Below, in pieces: positions 22,411 through 34,119 of a DNA stretch of 64,000 nucleotides. A model generated the notes under the pieces. The model did not search any database, was not told the origin of the DNA, and was given only the letters and a program-made list of their open reading frames with translations. Origin of the DNA: Labia minor (lineage: Eukaryota > Arthropoda > Insecta > Dermaptera > Spongiphoridae); the NCBI GenBank assembly GCA_963082975.1, contig OY720346.1, positions 27,212,720 to 27,276,719 of the forward strand, written 5' to 3'. The translations under genes were made by a program, and so were the position numbers. Numbering within the stretch: position 1 is the first letter of the stretch; each line of letters starts with the position of its first letter.

Positions 22411-24129
22411 GAAAATTACTATTTTATAGACTCAGAATTGGCTGAACCGATTTCTTTGAAATTACATCACAATATTCTTATATACCTCTAGAGTAACATA
22501 GGCTATAAATTTTATTAATATCTTATCAATAACCGCAGAAATTAATTTTTTAAAGTTTATATAATTCTCCGTGTTGTTCATTCAAGAGCAGCTCGCGGCT
22601 CACTGTCGGCCTAGCGGAATCATTTCAAACAATGAATTATCATAGAGATTCCCAATCGAAGAATTATTATAATATTTCCCTTTTTATTTTAAATTCTAAT
22701 ATACAAATATCAATTCAATTAAATAATTTATTCTAAAAGTTCTCAATTTAATTAAAATATTTATTAGATCATATTTTTATCTTGAATTATTTTTTATTTA
22801 ATTGAATATTTCTTCTTTTCTATAATATATATATAATAATATATAAATTTTATCATTGAATAATAAAAAACAAAGATAATATAATTCAGTAATTTTAATT
22901 CAGGTTAAATAATATTTTTTTTTATTTTAATTTAATTACTCTATTATTAATTACTAAATATATATATATTATATAAAAATTAAAATATGATGATATAAAG
23001 TTGTTTTAAATTTTTGACATTTTTAAATTGGGTATATTTTTTAAATTTATTAAAATGTCTTTTTTATTTATTATGTTTAAAAGATTCATTTTTATTATGT
23101 GATATTAATAAAAAATAACGATGCTCTGTGCAAGTCGAATCATGTTGCACATAATTAAATAACAATTGCCAAACAAAGAATATAATATTTTTTTAAATTC
23201 TTATATTTAAATATCATTTCAATTAAATAATTTATTCTAAAAGGTCTCATTTTAATGCAATTTATAATTTTCTTCTAATTCAGATTTAGGACAAATCGTA
23301 CAACATTATATCAAATCTCGCTAAGAACATTCAATATTTTTGTACACAAAATATTCAGAGTATTGGCTAAGCGTATCACTCACAATCAGTTTATATTGAA
23401 ATTTATATAAATTAACAAAGTAAAAATTTTTATTTGTTTAAATTTTATTATAATGAATCAAAAAAAATTAAATATATAGATCACATGATTAAGAGAAGCA
23501 AAAAACTTAACAGAAAATAACTGTTGGATAGAGGTCGGACATGACAGAAACTGTAAGCGAAATCTTCATATTGCGACGAATAATTTTCAAATCCCCTAGC
23601 ACCACAGAATTTAAGTTTCTTTTAAGGAAAATAACTATGATCTAAAAAAATTAATAAATGAACTTAATAATAAAAAAAACAAATAAATCAATTAATTTAA
23701 ATTAATAATATTAATGAATGTATATATTGGTCATTTATCTATAGTTTTATACCGTTAATTTTTATAAATTGTCTCAAGTCTCTATTTTTGCATTTTCTCA
23801 AGTTTCATTATAATTAAAAATATTCAATAATAATCTAGCAATGAAAATAAAATACCAAAATGTAATGATCAAGAAATATTATACTCTATTATAACATATA
23901 CAATACTTATAAACTATAGGCGGAGGAAATATTAGGAGATATCATTGCGGGTTCAGGCCAAATCGACCAACATTAATTAAGATATTTTCATTATGACAGA
24001 TATTAGGAACAAAACCGCGAATTCAATATTTCTGTTCACTAATTATTTGTAGACTTTAGTAAAACATACGCATAACTCAATAGATCCGGATAAACTTTTT
24101 CAAATTTTCAATCTTCAAATTTCTCTTGA

Positions 24130-24915
24130 AGGTAGTAAAGAAAGAATAAGATGCGGAAATCAATTGTAAAATATTAGGTTACTCAGACGACTTAAATATA
24201 ATAGGAGATTCGGCAATTGCAATTACAGATAGCGAGGAAAATTTAATGGAGGTTTGAAATTAATAGTGATAAGAAAAAATATTTAGTAACAAAGAGGAAG
24301 AGTATTAACATACAAAATCTTAAGATGCAAAATGTAGAATTTGAATATGTAGAAAAATTGAATGTAATCACGAAGGATAATAATATTTGAGAAGAATTTA
24401 AATCGGGGTTGCAATCGGGAAACGCCTGTTATCTGCAATAAAGAGGCTTATCTCTTCAAAATTATTATCAAAGGGAATATATAAAAAGATTATTTTGCCT
24501 GTTGCATTATATGGGTGGGAGGCATGGTCTATGACCCTTGTAGATGAGAGTAGATTCAGAGTATTTGAGAATAGGATTCTTCCCTGCATTTATTGGCCAA
24601 AGAAAGATGAGGTCACCGGGTATGAGGGAGACTGTATAACAAGAAATTGCATGGCCTCTCTGCATCTTCAGAAATAGTTAGGGTTATAAAAGGGAAAAAG
24701 CTGCGATAGGCAGGGCACGTGGCAAGAATGGGAGAGGAAAAAGATATTGGTGGGAAGACCAATTGGAAAACGTCCGCTTGGAAAACCAATGACGCGTAGG
24801 AAGGGACGTAAGAGAGATGGAATAAGGGCTCAGGATAGGGACACTTGGAGAAATGTGGTTGTTGCGGCTAAGAACTTTAGAGTATAAAGATACTCATAGC
24901 CACATAGGTAGATAG
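24130..24915 (+). mobile_element. LINE reverse-transcriptase tail captured in Helitron 1
   Basis: The frame shows YSDDLNIIGDS (YxDD catalytic box), then after frame changes LPVALYGWEAWSMTL, ENRILPCIYWPKKDEVTG, GRPIGKRPLGKP and AQDRDTWRNVVVAAKNF, the conserved C-terminal order of RTE-like LINEs. A TAGATAGATA tail follows near 24910. It is broken several times. The same segment sits at the same place in Helitron 2. Confidence 0.75.
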
Positions 24916-25263
24916 ATATAACATATACAATAATAATATATATTATTAATATAGTGATTAAATTAAAATATATTTTTTAAATAAGAACACAAAAAGAAAT
25001 GAATGTTTTATGTAATATACTGATTGAAACAAAATGGATGAAAACCTTTTAATACTTTCAACCACCAAATACTATGTACAACTCGGGGGTACAGGGGGCG
25101 GAGCCCCCGTCTAGGTGTGAAGAGCGCCGAAGGCGCTCTGAGCAGCTAGTCTATATATATAAAAAAAGGTTTTTGTCTGCACATTGCTCAGAATTTAAAA
25201 ATTTTTGCATATCTTCGCGTTTCATGACCTCTAGAATCCAAAAGTGACTTTAGAATTTTTCAC

Positions 25264-25264
<1 letters not shown>

Positions 25265-25338
<74 letters not shown>

Positions 25339-25340
25339 CG
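25265..25340. repeat. (TCTG)18 microsatellite in Helitron 2
   Basis: Eighteen TCTG units ended by TCCG; expanded compared with Helitron 1. Confidence 0.9.
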
Positions 25341-27449
25341 GAAAATTACTATTTTATAGACTCAGAATTGGCTGAACCGATTTCTTTGAAATTACATCAC
25401 AATATTCTTATATACCTCTAGAGTAACATAGGCTATAAATTTTATTAATATCTTATCAATAACCGCAGAAATTAATTTTTTAAAGTTTATATAATTCTCC
25501 GTGTTGTTCATTCAAGAGCAGCTCGCGGCTCACTGCCGGCCTAGCGGAATCATTTCAAACAATGAATTATCATAGCGATTCCCAATCGAAGAATTATTAT
25601 AATATTTCACTTTTATTTTAAATTCTAATATACAAATATCAATTCAATTAAATAATTTATTCTAAAAGTTCTCAATTTAATTAAAATATTTATTAGATCA
25701 TATTTTTATCTTAAATTATTTTTTATTTAATTGAATATTTCTTCTTTTCTATAATATATATATAATAATATATAAATTTTAATATTGAATAATAAAAAAA
25801 AAATATTATTTAACCTGAATTAAAATGACTGAATTATATTATCTTTGTTTTTTATTTTAATTTAATTACTCTATTATTAATTACTAAATATATATATATA
25901 TATTATATAAAAATTAAAATATGATGATATAAAGTTGTTTTAAATTTTTGACATTTTTAAATTGGATATATTTTTTAAATTTATTAAAATGTTTTTTTTA
26001 TTTATTATGTTTAAAAGATTCATTTTTATTATGTGATATTAATAAAAAATAACGATGCTCTGTGCAAGTCGAATCATGTTGCACATAATTAAATAACAAT
26101 TGCCAAACAAAGAATATAATATTTTTTTAAATTCTTATATTTAAATATCATTTCAATTAAATAATTCATTCTAAAAGGTCTCATTTTAATTAATTTAATA
26201 AAATATTTAAATCACCATTCAATTTTTTATTAATAGGCTTCTTTTTTTATTTTTAATTTTTAATAAATTCTCTTTTTTTGATATGATATTAATAAAAAAT
26301 AATATTAAATTGTATATAAATATAAAAATTAGAATATTTGAATTTTTTTAAATTTTAACACATGTAATCAATCATATGCATTAAGAATGGAAAATTTTTA
26401 AAATCAACTTGCTATTAAATTCAGAAAAAAAATACTGATATATAGAATATATAGACTATTCGAATATAATTTAAAACTCTTTCTCTCCTTCTATTTTAAA
26501 TTAAAAAAAACGGAGTTTTAAGAAATTTAGATGCCATATGCAACATGGGTGGGTAAATGAATTGGGCTGGAAGAGGAGGCAATTTATAATTTTCTTCTAA
26601 TTCAGATTTAGGACAAATCGTACAACATTATATCAAATCTCGCTAAGAACATTCAATATTTTTGTACACAAATTATTCAGAGTATTGGCTAAGCGTATCA
26701 CTCACAATCAGTTTAAATTGAAATTTATATAAATTAACAAAGTGAAAATTTTTATTTGTTTAAATTTTATTATAATGAATCAAAAAAAATTAAATATATA
26801 GATCACATGATTAAGAGAAGCAAAAAACTTGAGAAAAATAACTGTTGGATGGAGGTCGGACATGACAGAAACTGTAAGCGAAATCTTCATATTACAAAGA
26901 ATAATTTTCAAATCCCCTAGCACCACAGAATTAGATAAGTTTCTTTTAAGGGAGGAAATTAACTAAAATCTAGAAAAATTAATAAATGAACTTAATAATA
27001 AAAAAAACAAATAAATCAATTAATTTAAATTAATACTATTAATGAATGTATATATTGGTCATTTATCTATAGTTTTATACCGTTAATTTTTATAAATTGT
27101 CTCAAGTCTCTATTTTTGCATTTTCTCAAGTTTCATTATAATTAAAAATATTCAATAATAATCTAGCAATGAAAATAAAATACCAAAATGTAATGATCAA
27201 GAAATATTATACTCTATTTCACTATTATAACATATACAATACTTAAGAACCATAGGCGGAGGAAATATTAGGAGATATCATTGCGGGTTCAGGCCAAATC
27301 GACCAACATTAATTAAGATATTTTCATTATGACAGATATTAGGAAAAAAACGGCGAATTCAATATTCAATCTGTTCACTAATTATTTGTAGACTTTAGTA
27401 AAACATACGCATGACTCAATAGATCCAATCAATCTTCAAATTTGTCTTG

Positions 27450-28240
27450 AAGGTAGTAAAGAAAGAATAAGATGCGGAAATCAATTGTAAAATATTAGGT
27501 TACCCAGACGACTTAAATATAATAGGAGATTCGGCAATTGCGATTACAGATAGCGAGGAAAATTTAATGGAGGTTTGAAATTAATAGGGATAAGAAAAAA
27601 TATTTAGTAACAAAGAGGAAGAGAATTAACATACAAAATCTTAAGATACAAAATGTAGAATTTGAATATGTAGAAAAATTGAATGTAATCACGAAGGATA
27701 ATAATATTTGAGAAGAATTTAAATCGGGGTTGCAATCGGGAAACGCCTGTTATCTGCAATAAAGAGGCTTATCTCTTCAAAATTATTATCAAAGGGAATA
27801 TATAAAAAGATTATTTTGCCTGTTGCATTATATGGGTGGGAGGCATGGTCTATGACCCTTGGAGATGGGAGTAGATTCAGAGTATTTGTGAATAGGATTC
27901 TTCCCTGCATTTATTGGCCAAAGAAAGATGAGGTCACCGGGTATGGGGGAGACTGCATAACAAGAAATTGCATGGCCTCTCTGCATCTTCAGAAATAGTT
28001 AGGGTTATAAAAGGGAAAAAACTGCGATAGGCAGGGCACGTGGCTAGAATGGGAGAGGAAAAAGATATTGGTGGGAAGACCAATTGGAAAACGTCCGCTT
28101 GGAAAACCAATGACGCGTAGGAAGGGACGTAAGAGAGATGGGACAAGGGCTCAGGATAGGGAAACTTGGAGAAATGTGGTTGTTGCGGCCAAGAACTTTC
28201 GAGTATCTTTGAGCCACATAGATAGATAGATATACCATAT
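27450..28240 (+). mobile_element. LINE reverse-transcriptase tail captured in Helitron 2
   Basis: Same blocks as the capture in Helitron 1 (DDLNIIGDS, LPVALYGWEAWSMTL, KKDEVTG, GRPIGKRPLGKP, AQDR) at the equivalent position. Several differences are substitutions. Both copies share the same major interruptions, so the LINE was already dead when captured. Confidence 0.75.
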
Positions 28241-28469
28241 TAAATAATAATATATATAATTAATTTACTGATTAAATTAAAATATATTTTTTAAATAAGA
28301 ACACAAAAAGAAATGAATGTTTTATGTAATATACTGATTGAAACAAAATGGATGAAAACCTTTTACTACTTTCAACCACCAAATACTATGTACCACTCGG
28401 GGGTACAGGGGGCGGAGCCCCCGTCTAGGTGTGAAGAGCGCCGAAGGCGCTCTGAGCAGCTAGTTATTA

Positions 28470-28783
28470 TATAAGAAAGAAGACAATGAATATGAAAAAT
28501 GATTTAATGAGGAGTGTTAGAAATATAATATATATTGACATTTTTTCTTAATAAAATAATTCATATTATTGGATATTTTAAAATATTTCAATTTATTAAT
28601 TTTACTATTATATATATGTTTAAACAGGTATAATTCTAAAAAGTGTATCACAGTAAATCGTACAGTAATATACAAATCTTTAAATTTATGAAATATAGAG
28701 CATATATTTAATTTTTTTTTTATAAAACAAACTTTTTAAAATTAATTTAAAAATTAATTTTAAATCAAATATAATATTATTTT
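28470..28783. other. AT-rich stretch without recognised features
   Basis: Pure low-complexity A/T sequence between the Helitron pair and the GC island. Confidence 0.5.
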
Positions 28784-28784
28784 T

Positions 28785-29255
28785 AGTTGATTTGAATGTT
28801 GAGATTGATTATCTCGCGCTTTTTTTCAATATTCATCGCATGGACCACAGGGATCGCAGCATCCGGGTGGTCCAGCGTTATCTTGACAAATTGTCGGGGC
28901 CATTAGTGTCGGCGTCCGACAGAGCGCGCGCACTCGCACGCGCCCAACGCCAGTGGCTCCGCCTACCAGTATACTCGCGAGATGCCACTGGCCGACGGCG
29001 CGTGCTGCGATCTGGGTGGTCTTGAGGAGAAACAGTCAAGCCATGAGGGGGGAACCCACCTGTGGCTGGCGTGATTGGTGAGCGCCGCGCTGGCTGGAAG
29101 GGGGAGGGGGAGTCGGCTATGTTTTACCAACCAACAAGTATCTCAACTCGGTAATGGATTCCTAGTTAAGCTACCGACCCAAGGAATGTACAGTCGCGGC
29201 ACAAACGAATGGACCCTCTAGCACTTTCCCATAGGAACCGCGGCTCCTTACAATC
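28785..29255. promoter_or_regulatory. GC-rich island, possible promoter/first exon or foreign fragment
   Basis: An abrupt island of high GC and frequent CpG in otherwise very AT-rich DNA. A TTTTTAG acceptor-like site lies at the left border. A 77-codon plus-strand frame (28792-29025, ATG start) follows, containing VQRYLDKLSGPL and RARALARAQRQW. The right half has CCAAT-type words on the minus strand (ACCAATCACG) and a CTCGCGAG palindrome at about 28974. No known domain can be assigned with confidence. It may be a 5' exon or promoter of a gene I cannot see, a conserved enhancer, or a piece of foreign DNA. Confidence 0.35.
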
Positions 29256-29259
29256 TAAC

Positions 29260-30640
29260 TTGATTTTTTTTTTTAAGAAAAAAAAAATGTTTTTTATCAC
29301 TTTTCTTTAAACAGCTCATTTCTTTTTTTTATTATTTAAATTTAAATTCCTATTAACAACATAAAGTTACAATTAACTTACAATTCATTTTCAATTAAAT
29401 TTTCGATATATCAAATTGAATAAGTACTAATATTAACTATGCCGGTAAACGTCAAAGGATTTAGAATATAATAATTCTACAGATAATATATAATAATGGA
29501 AAAAAGATTTTTGATCTTTCGATTAAATGAAAAGTCTTCAATTCTTATAAGAATCCTCTATAATAAATCATAATTCACTTACAATCTATAAAACTCTGAT
29601 AATAGATTGAATCTCAATTTAGCCAACGTTGCCTAGTTTGGATCACAATCTGGCATCGGCGCTTTTCACCTTGAGAAGGCGAGTCCTGCCTTTGCTCCAG
29701 ACCTGCGATCGTCTAGAAAATGCGACCACAAAATTTTGGGAACACTTTTAGAATGATACCTGTAACATGCTAACATGAATCATCGAAGATATATCACTCG
29801 ATATCAAGTTCTAGAACCTTTCGTTTCAATACCAACACCACTCTCTCCCTCCTCCACCTCCCTCATTTATCACTATTTAAAATAAACACCCCTAAAAATA
29901 ACTAAATTATTTAAAATTTATCATTATTTTATTTTTATATATGATTCTATATTATATATATTATATTATATAATATAAACCCCAAGAAAATTATTTTTTT
30001 AATACATTATACTCATATTAATAATACAATTTCACAATATAATATTTAATTTTATTATATATTTATTAAACGGTTGTCATGAGCCTGTGTAAATTTCATG
30101 AAAATCCTTGCTTAATATTATTTATTAAAATTGAATCTCTCACTTAGTACCTTAACTCTGAATATATATATATATATATATATATGTATAGATAGATAGA
30201 TAGATAGACAGATAGAGAGAGTGAGAGAACATATAAATATATTTTTTAAAAATTACGTGTCTGGGAATAATGCTAATTGGGTTTATCATAATATATATTT
30301 TTTTATCTTTTAAATATATCCGGTAAGTGGCTAATTTTATTAGTAAATATATACTAAAAAGTCAGATATTAATTTTGGGTATAAAATCAAGAGTTTATAG
30401 AAAGTTCCAAGCTGCTTGAACAGCTATTGCTAGACACACGTTTTTTCTAGGTTCAAATATTTAGGTAAATACAAAAATGTTAATTCTAACAATTTCTAAA
30501 ATTTTTACAATAAATTATTAATAGATGATCTTTAATAATTATAATGTAAATTTTATTATAAATAAGATTGTTGTTTTGTTTTAATTATCATTTTAATAAA
30601 ATATAAATTAAGGAAAGCGAGGGAATGTTTCTAATCTAAT
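29260..30640. other. AT-rich stretch with a small complex patch and microsatellites
   Basis: 29620-29860 is more complex (CGCTTTTCACC, GACCTGCGATCG, then a CT-rich run) but shows no frame. A (TA)n run at 30160-30185 leads into (GATA)n-like repeats at 30187-30215. Confidence 0.45.
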
Positions 30641-30654
30641 TTTATTGTGCTAGC

Positions 30655-31262
30655 TAAAATTGTATGTATGTATGTATATATATTTGTAAATGGGTTCTCA
30701 GAAACCGTTCGATCGATTTTTTGGAAATTCACATCATAGATAGTATTTATAAATAAAAATTGAGCTTTATTGATCACATCTCTGGGAAAAATCATCTTCA
30801 TTAGTTTTTTCTTAATTTAAATGTATATGACATCACAACCCTTCATGAGGTCACAACCAGAGCCTCCTTTAATCTTATCTTATTTTATAAATAAAATAAA
30901 ATTTAAAATATTTATGTTATATTCATATCTATTTTTTATTGGATTAATACATACATTTAAATTATTAAAAATTGTTTCAAAACGTTTAGAAGAGTTATCT
31001 TTATTCGATATAGGAGAATTAAATATAAACAACCCAATATTTATGATAAAATAAAATTGCCTTAAAATCTAAAATTTACAATTATTATAATTCATAATTA
31101 TTTATTTTCTAATGAATTATTATTGTTTTTATTTTATTAATTCAAAAATCAAATTATTTTTAAACCACTGCTCAATGGTGCCAAATTCAAAATCAAGGTT
31201 TGACACTACAGATTCTAGAGGTCATTAAATTCACAACAATGTGCAGAGAAAAACATTTTTAT
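30655..31262 (-). mobile_element. Helitron-related element relic (5' end at 31262)
   Basis: Read on the minus strand it starts near TATATAGATAAAAATGTTTT and then CTCTGCACATTGTTGTGAAT and CATGACCTCTAGAATC-like words, the same order as the first 110 bases of Helitrons 1 and 2. A diverged 'AACCGTTCGATCG...GAAATTCACATCA' block matches the conserved block after their microsatellite, but in the opposite sense, so two inverted pieces may be joined. The GTAT tetranucleotide run at 30662 lies at its other edge. Confidence 0.45.
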
Positions 31263-31317
31263 CTATATATACATATAAATTAATCAAAATTACAAAAATA
31301 TATACATTTTATATCAA

Positions 31318-31870
31318 CAGGTCTACTTTTCTGTCTTTCGGTGCATTAATACATACGTTTAAGGAGTATATGTTTTATTAGTCATTTAAGTTCTTTTAAA
31401 TTATTGGAATGGCTACTCGGTGAACCAGTTATTAGTATTACCAGCCAAATTCGATAATTAGGAATCATTTTTTTTAATGATCAAGTGGCGGCTCGGTGAA
31501 CCATGTATGATCTAATAATGTACCAGGTATGATCTAAGGAAAGCATAAAAGCAGCATAGCTAAATTGTCTCTGTAATCTCTAAATAAATAATTTTTTAAG
31601 GCTATTCTTTTCTGTCTTTCGGAGCATTAATATGTACGTTTAAGGGGTGTATATATTTTATGACTATTTTTTTTTTAATTTATGTTCTTTTAAATTATTT
31701 GAATGGCGAGACGGTGAATCAGGTATTAATATTGAGGGCCCCAAGTTCCACTCATTTAAAACAGATTGATGCAGTGATGTAACATTTAATAATTGTAATA
31801 AATAATTAAAGAATTGTATATCAATATTTTTTAAAGGGTCGAGCGAGAGCTCGGTGTGTCAGGTACTATA
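31318..31870 (+). repeat. Two diverged tandem units of about 284 bp, unknown family
   Basis: The word TTTTCTGTCTTTCGG with following GCATTAATA and TACGTTTAAGG appears at about 31328 and 31612, and each unit continues with GTTCTTTTAAATTATT and a GGTGAA(C/T)CAG motif. Four GC-richer motifs of the type GCTCGGTGAACCA-GTAT recur at about 31411, 31487, 31701 and 31846. No terminal repeats or frame seen. Confidence 0.55.
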
Positions 31871-31987
31871 TCATATATAAATAAATATATAAATTAAAAA
31901 TCATTTAATTATTTATATATTATAGTTTTTCAAAATAATAATATATCTTTTGAATCATTACAATGTTTTTTATTTGATAATTGTAAA

Positions 31988-32407
31988 AATTAACACTTGT
32001 AGACTAATTACTTGAATTAAAAAAAAATTAAAAGAAATATATGTTTTGAATGGGCCTCAGAATTATATTTGCGACAATATATGAAGGTCCCTTTGTCACT
32101 CTTTACATATTTACTTATTTATCTATATGTTTCAAAAGGGGTCTTTTATACCTGGGAGGCCCTAAATATACCTTTAGCTTAATCCGTCTCTGTATCTGTT
32201 TACTATATATTAACTTTATTTTTACGATTTTCTGCCTGAATGAATTTAACTCTCAGTTTTAAAATTATAAAATATTAGATTTAAGAATATTTTCAATGAG
32301 CTGAAGTCAAAATAAACATTTTATCTATTTAAATTGGTTTGTAATTGATCTCGATTTTATAAAACTTTCCACAATAAAAATAATCTAAATATCAATTAAA
32401 ATAAAAA
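31988..32407 (+). repeat. Repeat unit C, copy 2 (uninterrupted)
   Basis: Continuous homologue of the split unit at 14353-15590. Starts AACACTTGTAGACTAATTAC and ends at the TCTGG start of a family B copy, as in copy 1. A 70-codon frame at 32050-32262 differs from its copy-1 counterpart by only a few residues. Confidence 0.6.
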
Positions 32408-32865
32408 TCTGGAGTGTCTCCACTCGACTATCTCGCAAATTTGAATTGGATTAAAAAACATATATTTAATTTAAATTAAATTTAATTAATTAATTAACTT
32501 ATAAATTAAAATTAATAAATAATATTTATTAAACCAACGCGTGTTTGGCACTTGGTGATGGCACCACATCACGTCCTGGAGCGTGATTGGCAGTCAACAT
32601 ATTAAAAATGATGACCCTCTTCCGGATGAGGTACATTTCTCAAAAGTTGATAGGAAACTATGAATTTTAAATAATACCCGTGTACCAAATTTCATTATCC
32701 TAGCTCAAACCGTTTTTGCATACACACACACACATACAGATATTTTTCTCAACCTTATTGTTAGTGAAAATGACTCAGGGACATTCAAAACGTATAAAAA
32801 CATCAAAATTTCGACATCGAAAATTTTTGTGATCGCAATACCATTTCTGGCGAGATAGTAAAAAT
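32408..32865 (+). mobile_element. Family B copy, internally deleted (458 bp)
   Basis: Full 5' end (TCTGGAGTGTCTCCACTCGA, CTATCTCGCAA) and 3' end (GGCGAGATAGTAAAAAT, with the hairpin partly worn), but the central AGCGATTCAATC region is missing. Adjoins unit C exactly as the full-length copy at 15591 does. Confidence 0.6.
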
Positions 32866-32997
32866 CTAACTAAACAATTTTAATTACTTAGTTTAATTTT
32901 GTTTGTGGTATTTAATTAAATTTAATAAATATAAAAAGATAAAAATATTCTTTAATAGTCATTCCTATTTTCATTTTGTTATACATACAATGAATGA

Positions 32998-33267
32998 ATG
33001 AAAAAATATCTGAAATTCTTTTTATATAGATATTTTAAATCATTATTAAATTATCAATTTCATCCCTTTCATAACCTAGATAAATTTATTTTCACAATAA
33101 TATTTATTTATTTTTCACATTTTTTACACTCACTTAAAAGTGTTTTCACTAAAAAAAAATCGCTTGACGGGACCGTAAATATTCAACCAATCAAGGTCGA
33201 TGAGAATAAATTCCGTCAGTTTATTGCTTTTTTAAAAACGAGGTCTCTGGGTTTAAAGGATATTTAA
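32998..33267 (+). CDS. Unrecognised open frame, 89 codons
   Basis: The right part (33140-33267) has a more balanced composition than its surroundings and encodes a basic segment ending KTRSLGLKDI. The left half is A/T-rich and could be chance. No domain, signal peptide or membrane segment is convincing, and no splice partner is seen. It may be a relic or nothing. Confidence 0.15.
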   Translation: MKKYLKFFLYRYFKSLLNYQFHPFHNLDKFIFTIIFIYFSHFLHSLKSVFTKKKSLDGTVNIQPIKVDENKFRQFIAFLKTRSLGLKDI

Positions 33268-33532
33268 ATAAATTCTCTCACCTATTTTCTTTTTAATTTT
33301 AAAATATTTATTTTTTTTAATTATTTATGTAACATCCCTTATTTTTAATAAATATTTATATTGTAGATTGAATGTATTTAATAATAAAAAAAGGAGATAT
33401 ACATCAATATATTTCCATATTTATCTATATAAAAAGAAAATAATCATTTAGTAAATGTAAATTTTACATTAGGTTAAATATTTGCAAAATAATTATTATT
33501 TTTAATTAGAATTGTGTAGACAAAGATTTTTC

Positions 33533-34113
33533 TTTTTACTATCTCGTAAGAGATAGTATTGCGATCACGAAAATTTTCGATGTTGAGATTTTGATGTTTT
33601 TATACGTTTTGAAGGTTCCTGAATCATTTTCACTAAGGTTGAGAAAAATGTTTCTCTCTCTGTGTGTGTGTGTGTGTGTAGACAAGATTACGAAAAAAAC
33701 GGTTTGAGCTAGAATCATGAAATTTGGTATATGGGCATTATTCAAAATTCGTAGTTTTCAACTTTTCAGATATGTAGCTCAACCTACAACGTTTTGATTT
33801 TTTTTTTCTCTAAAGTGACCGTAAAAATAAAGATATATGTTTGATAATTTTTCACATGATTAATAATTGTATAAAACTGCTATATATAGAATTTCAGCTT
33901 GATTGAATCGCTGAAAGTACCAGAATTAATTTTTTAACACTGCAAATCTCACGCGCCAACACGTGCCATGGTGCCATCAATAAAAAGCCAAACATGCGCT
34001 GGGTTAATATTTATTATTTATAATTTATAATTAATTAAATTTAATTTAAATATAATATATTATGTTATTTAATCCAATTCATTTGCGAGATAGTCGAGTG
34101 GAGACACTCCAGC
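33533..34113 (-). mobile_element. Family B full-length copy, reverse orientation
   Basis: Starts (minus strand) CTGGAGTGTCTCCACTCGA at 34112 and ends with the hairpin TACTATCTCttacGAGATAGT at 33538. Contains the GT microsatellite at 33661-33679 (CA on the element strand) and all core blocks. A good reference copy. Confidence 0.6.
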
Positions 34114-34119
34114 TTATTT

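Larger units (their letters stand above)
22260..25149 (+). mobile_element. Helitron 1 (nonautonomous), 2890 bp
   Basis: Starts TCTATATATATAAAAAAAGG directly after an A. Ends with the 3' hairpin GAGCGCC-gaa-GGCGCTC, TGAGCAG and CTAG. These are the TC...CTRR rules of Helitrons. A second GC hairpin, GGGGGC-gga-GCCCCC, precedes it. Contains a TCTG microsatellite (8 units at 22375) and a captured LINE 3' part. No Rep or helicase domain is encoded. Its 3' end touches Helitron 2 without a single extra base. Confidence 0.88.
25150..28463 (+). mobile_element. Helitron 2 (nonautonomous), 3314 bp, directly joined to Helitron 1
   Basis: Same 5' TC end, same double 3' hairpin and CTAG end, followed by T at 28464. 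Very similar to Helitron 1 over its length. Helitron 2 keeps about 390 bases (26190-26578) that Helitron 1 lacks and has a longer TCTG run. It also carries the same LINE capture. The A before Helitron 1 and the T after Helitron 2 form the single A/T target site, so the pair was inserted or amplified as a unit. Confidence 0.88.

Noticed and set aside
22375-25340. CRISPR array or satellite from the TCTG and similar repeats
   Set aside because: They are simple tetranucleotide runs within Helitrons, without spacers.
22260-28463. Autonomous Helitron with Rep/helicase gene
   Set aside because: No Rep HUH motif or helicase motif was seen; the only protein traces are captured LINE pieces.
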